From positions 10,839,001-10,903,000 of the forward strand of contig CM075778.1 of the NCBI GenBank assembly GCA_037974665.1: a DNA stretch of 64,000 nt, given 5' to 3'. Both the position numbers and the translations under genes were made by a program. The notes beneath the pieces were generated by a model, which worked only from the letters and a program-made list of their open reading frames with translations, made no database searches and was not told the DNA's origin. The DNA is from Ehretia macrophylla (Eukaryota > Streptophyta > Magnoliopsida > Boraginales > Ehretiaceae). This document shows, piece by piece, positions 62,103-64,000 of this stretch (the first letter of the stretch is position 1; each line of letters begins with the position of its first letter).

Positions 62103-62316
62103 CTTTGCATTTTCATTACTTGCATATTTGTTGGGTAAATATTGTGGTAGCAATATGTTACTAACGCCCAGTCAAGTCAAGTCACGTGTGTTTTTTTCTT
62201 TTTTTCTTTAAAGTGAAACGCATATGTATTAGCTTGTGATTTTACGTCTCTTAACAACTTAATTGGAGTTTTCTTTTGATAAAATTGTTATTTAGCCAGG
62301 GCTAATGACTGTCATA

Positions 62317-64000
62317 TGAAGGAAAACGGGGTTAGGTTACATGATTCATATTCAAAAATTTTTATGAACATGGCGGAAACAATCATGTAGGATCTTACTA
62401 CGATTAAACATGTAATAGTAAAACAAAAAATAGTTTACAATTTAATTCCCAAATGAAACAAGGATCTAGGCGTCTCTTGTGAAGAACGATGCAAGAACAC
62501 AAAACACCTTGATCTACAAGTCTGGGAGATATTGCTTCTACTCCTCTACTTTGATCTTCTTCTCTATGACCAATACATTTCTAAAGTATAATCTAGTTGT
62601 GGGACTAGATTTTGCTAAATTAAAATATATAAACTAGAATTGAGTTTCTTCACAAAGGCGAAACTTATTCAAGAGAGAGAAAATAAATCTCAGAAGAGAT
62701 GGTGTGTGGAGCATTTTTCAGAGTTAGAGAATAGGCCTATTTATAGGCAGAAGATCTAGAGAAAAATTCATGAAATTTTGATGTAAGATTTGGTAAGAGA
62801 AAAGTCCAAATCTCTTACACAAGTAATTTACTATTTTTTTCTCCTTCTCCCTTCTTTTCCTCCCTATAGCCGATTTTCCTAAGGTGGGTGGGTCCCACCT
62901 CCTACGTCCAGCCTTGGCTTGTAAGCCACGGTCCTGGTTCAGCTAGCTTGCTCCAATTTAATTTAATCCTGACAATAATTAAAAAATAGAAATTCATGTC
63001 CACAAAATAGAAAGTCTATTTTTAAATATCTAATTGTCAATAAATTAAATACTCCTTGATTAATTCTAAAAGTCTAAATTTAAACTACTATTTAAGAATA
63101 ATCTATTTTTCCAATAGTTAAAAAATTATCTTAAATATCTCAGCAGTCTTCTAGACTTTAATTAATCAATTAATTACATAATCCAATATTTTGACCATTC
63201 TCAAAATAGAAACTCCTTCCCAAAATGGAAAGTCTACTTTGATTCTAATCGTCAAAGGATTACATCATCTCTCAAAATAATATATTTTAACTAAGTTTAG
63301 ATACTTAACAAGGTAGATGGCTAGAAGAAGAACCAAAAACATAATTAACATTTTTTCTGGAAATGAATAAAATATTATTGCTAGTCCCCTATAAATACTT
63401 TACCATCTCAACCAAGTCTATTCCACTAAAGGACTTCGGCTGCACTCAAGGATAATTATTGTAAGTACATGAGTCAGTCAATCTATACATGATGCTCTGT
63501 CTTTTGACCAACTAAGTATTATATTGATCATAATGCCCATCTATACTCATTCATAGCCAAAGACAGGTTCCGGAAGTGTACTATCACCTCTTTGACTACA
63601 TCTTGTCTTTTAGAAACTCTAATCTACAATCCAACCATCCTTCTGAAGTTATTCACTTATCTAAGGGAGTTACCCTTAAGTGTGACATTCAACACCTCAA
63701 GTGTTACTGCGACCACATATTCAGGATGATCTAGCTTGGATCATTCTAAGGAAATGATTAATGTATAGATTACTTATTGCATATGCATGTCCGTCTAATC
63801 AAGTTCTATACACCCAAACCACATAGTAGGTGATCTAACTATTAATACCACACCCATAATGGATCAAAGTGTAAGCACTCAACTTCATCGGTTCATCCAC
63901 ATATGCTCAAGATTGAGAGCTATGGTCTACTTAGAAGCTTGTAGGTTTAGGTGAACTCTTTCTTTGATAGTACATATTCAGAGCTCACACCTATGGGGTC
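62317..64000 (-). repeat. Copia LTR, 3' end in window, running off the right edge
   Basis: On the - strand it ends GTTTTCCTTCA at 62317, matching the end of the copia LTR at 26981, and contains GGACATGCATATGCAATAAG, AGATGTAGTCAAAGAGGT and TGTTTTTGGT-TCTTCTTCTAGCC blocks in the same order. No primer site follows at 62316, so this is either a 3' LTR, with its element beyond the window, or a solo LTR. Confidence 0.82.

Overview
The window is eudicot plant nuclear DNA. It is AT-rich and intron-rich, with canonical GT-AG splice sites, and it carries a plant-type antiquitin aldehyde dehydrogenase, a plant-only DUF1677 zinc-binding protein, Ty1/copia and Ty3/gypsy retrotransposons primed or organised as in plants, hAT, PIF/Harbinger and Mutator-like DNA transposons, and many AT microsatellites. 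I cannot name the species.

Only three host genes are supported. (1) Positions 1-8356, + strand: an ALDH7B-type aldehyde dehydrogenase missing only its first exon or exons. The 14 exons in view join in frame into 485 residues. (2) Positions 12595-13047, - strand: a 150-residue DUF1677 protein with a probable 5'-leader intron. (3) Positions 43308-48169, - strand: a seven-exon class 3 (mono/diacylglycerol-type) lipase of 656 residues with the Ser-Asp-His residues in place. They look like independent housekeeping or stress genes; nothing suggests they act together.

Most of the rest is transposable elements. ALDH intron 1 holds two Tourist/Harbinger-like elements in an older degenerate repeat; another intron holds a 146-bp triplicate. 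Positions 16164-25136 hold a decayed Tat-lineage Ty3/gypsy element on the - strand. It carries an antisense extra ORF (Transposase_28 type) that is split by a chromovirus pol-3' end plus LTR. A copia element (25137 to about 31000) sits in the Tat gag; its leader and gag start are tandemly duplicated, and it has lost its 3' half. Four non-autonomous Mutator-like elements with perfect 9-10 bp target duplications lie at 31532-32623, 34701-35101, 39227-40429 and 50584-51039, the last inside a decayed copia pol. Positions 51671-59867 are a hAT element with an exact 8-bp target duplication. A copia solo LTR is nested in it, and a gypsy solo LTR is nested in that. A related copia LTR on the - strand runs off the right end.

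The remaining intergenic stretches (8613-12357, 14045-15332, 32624-34690, 35112-39217, 40439-43300, 59876-61418) show no supportable gene. No tRNA, rRNA, CRISPR or organelle insertion was recognised. All homology calls are from reading motifs; no database search was run.
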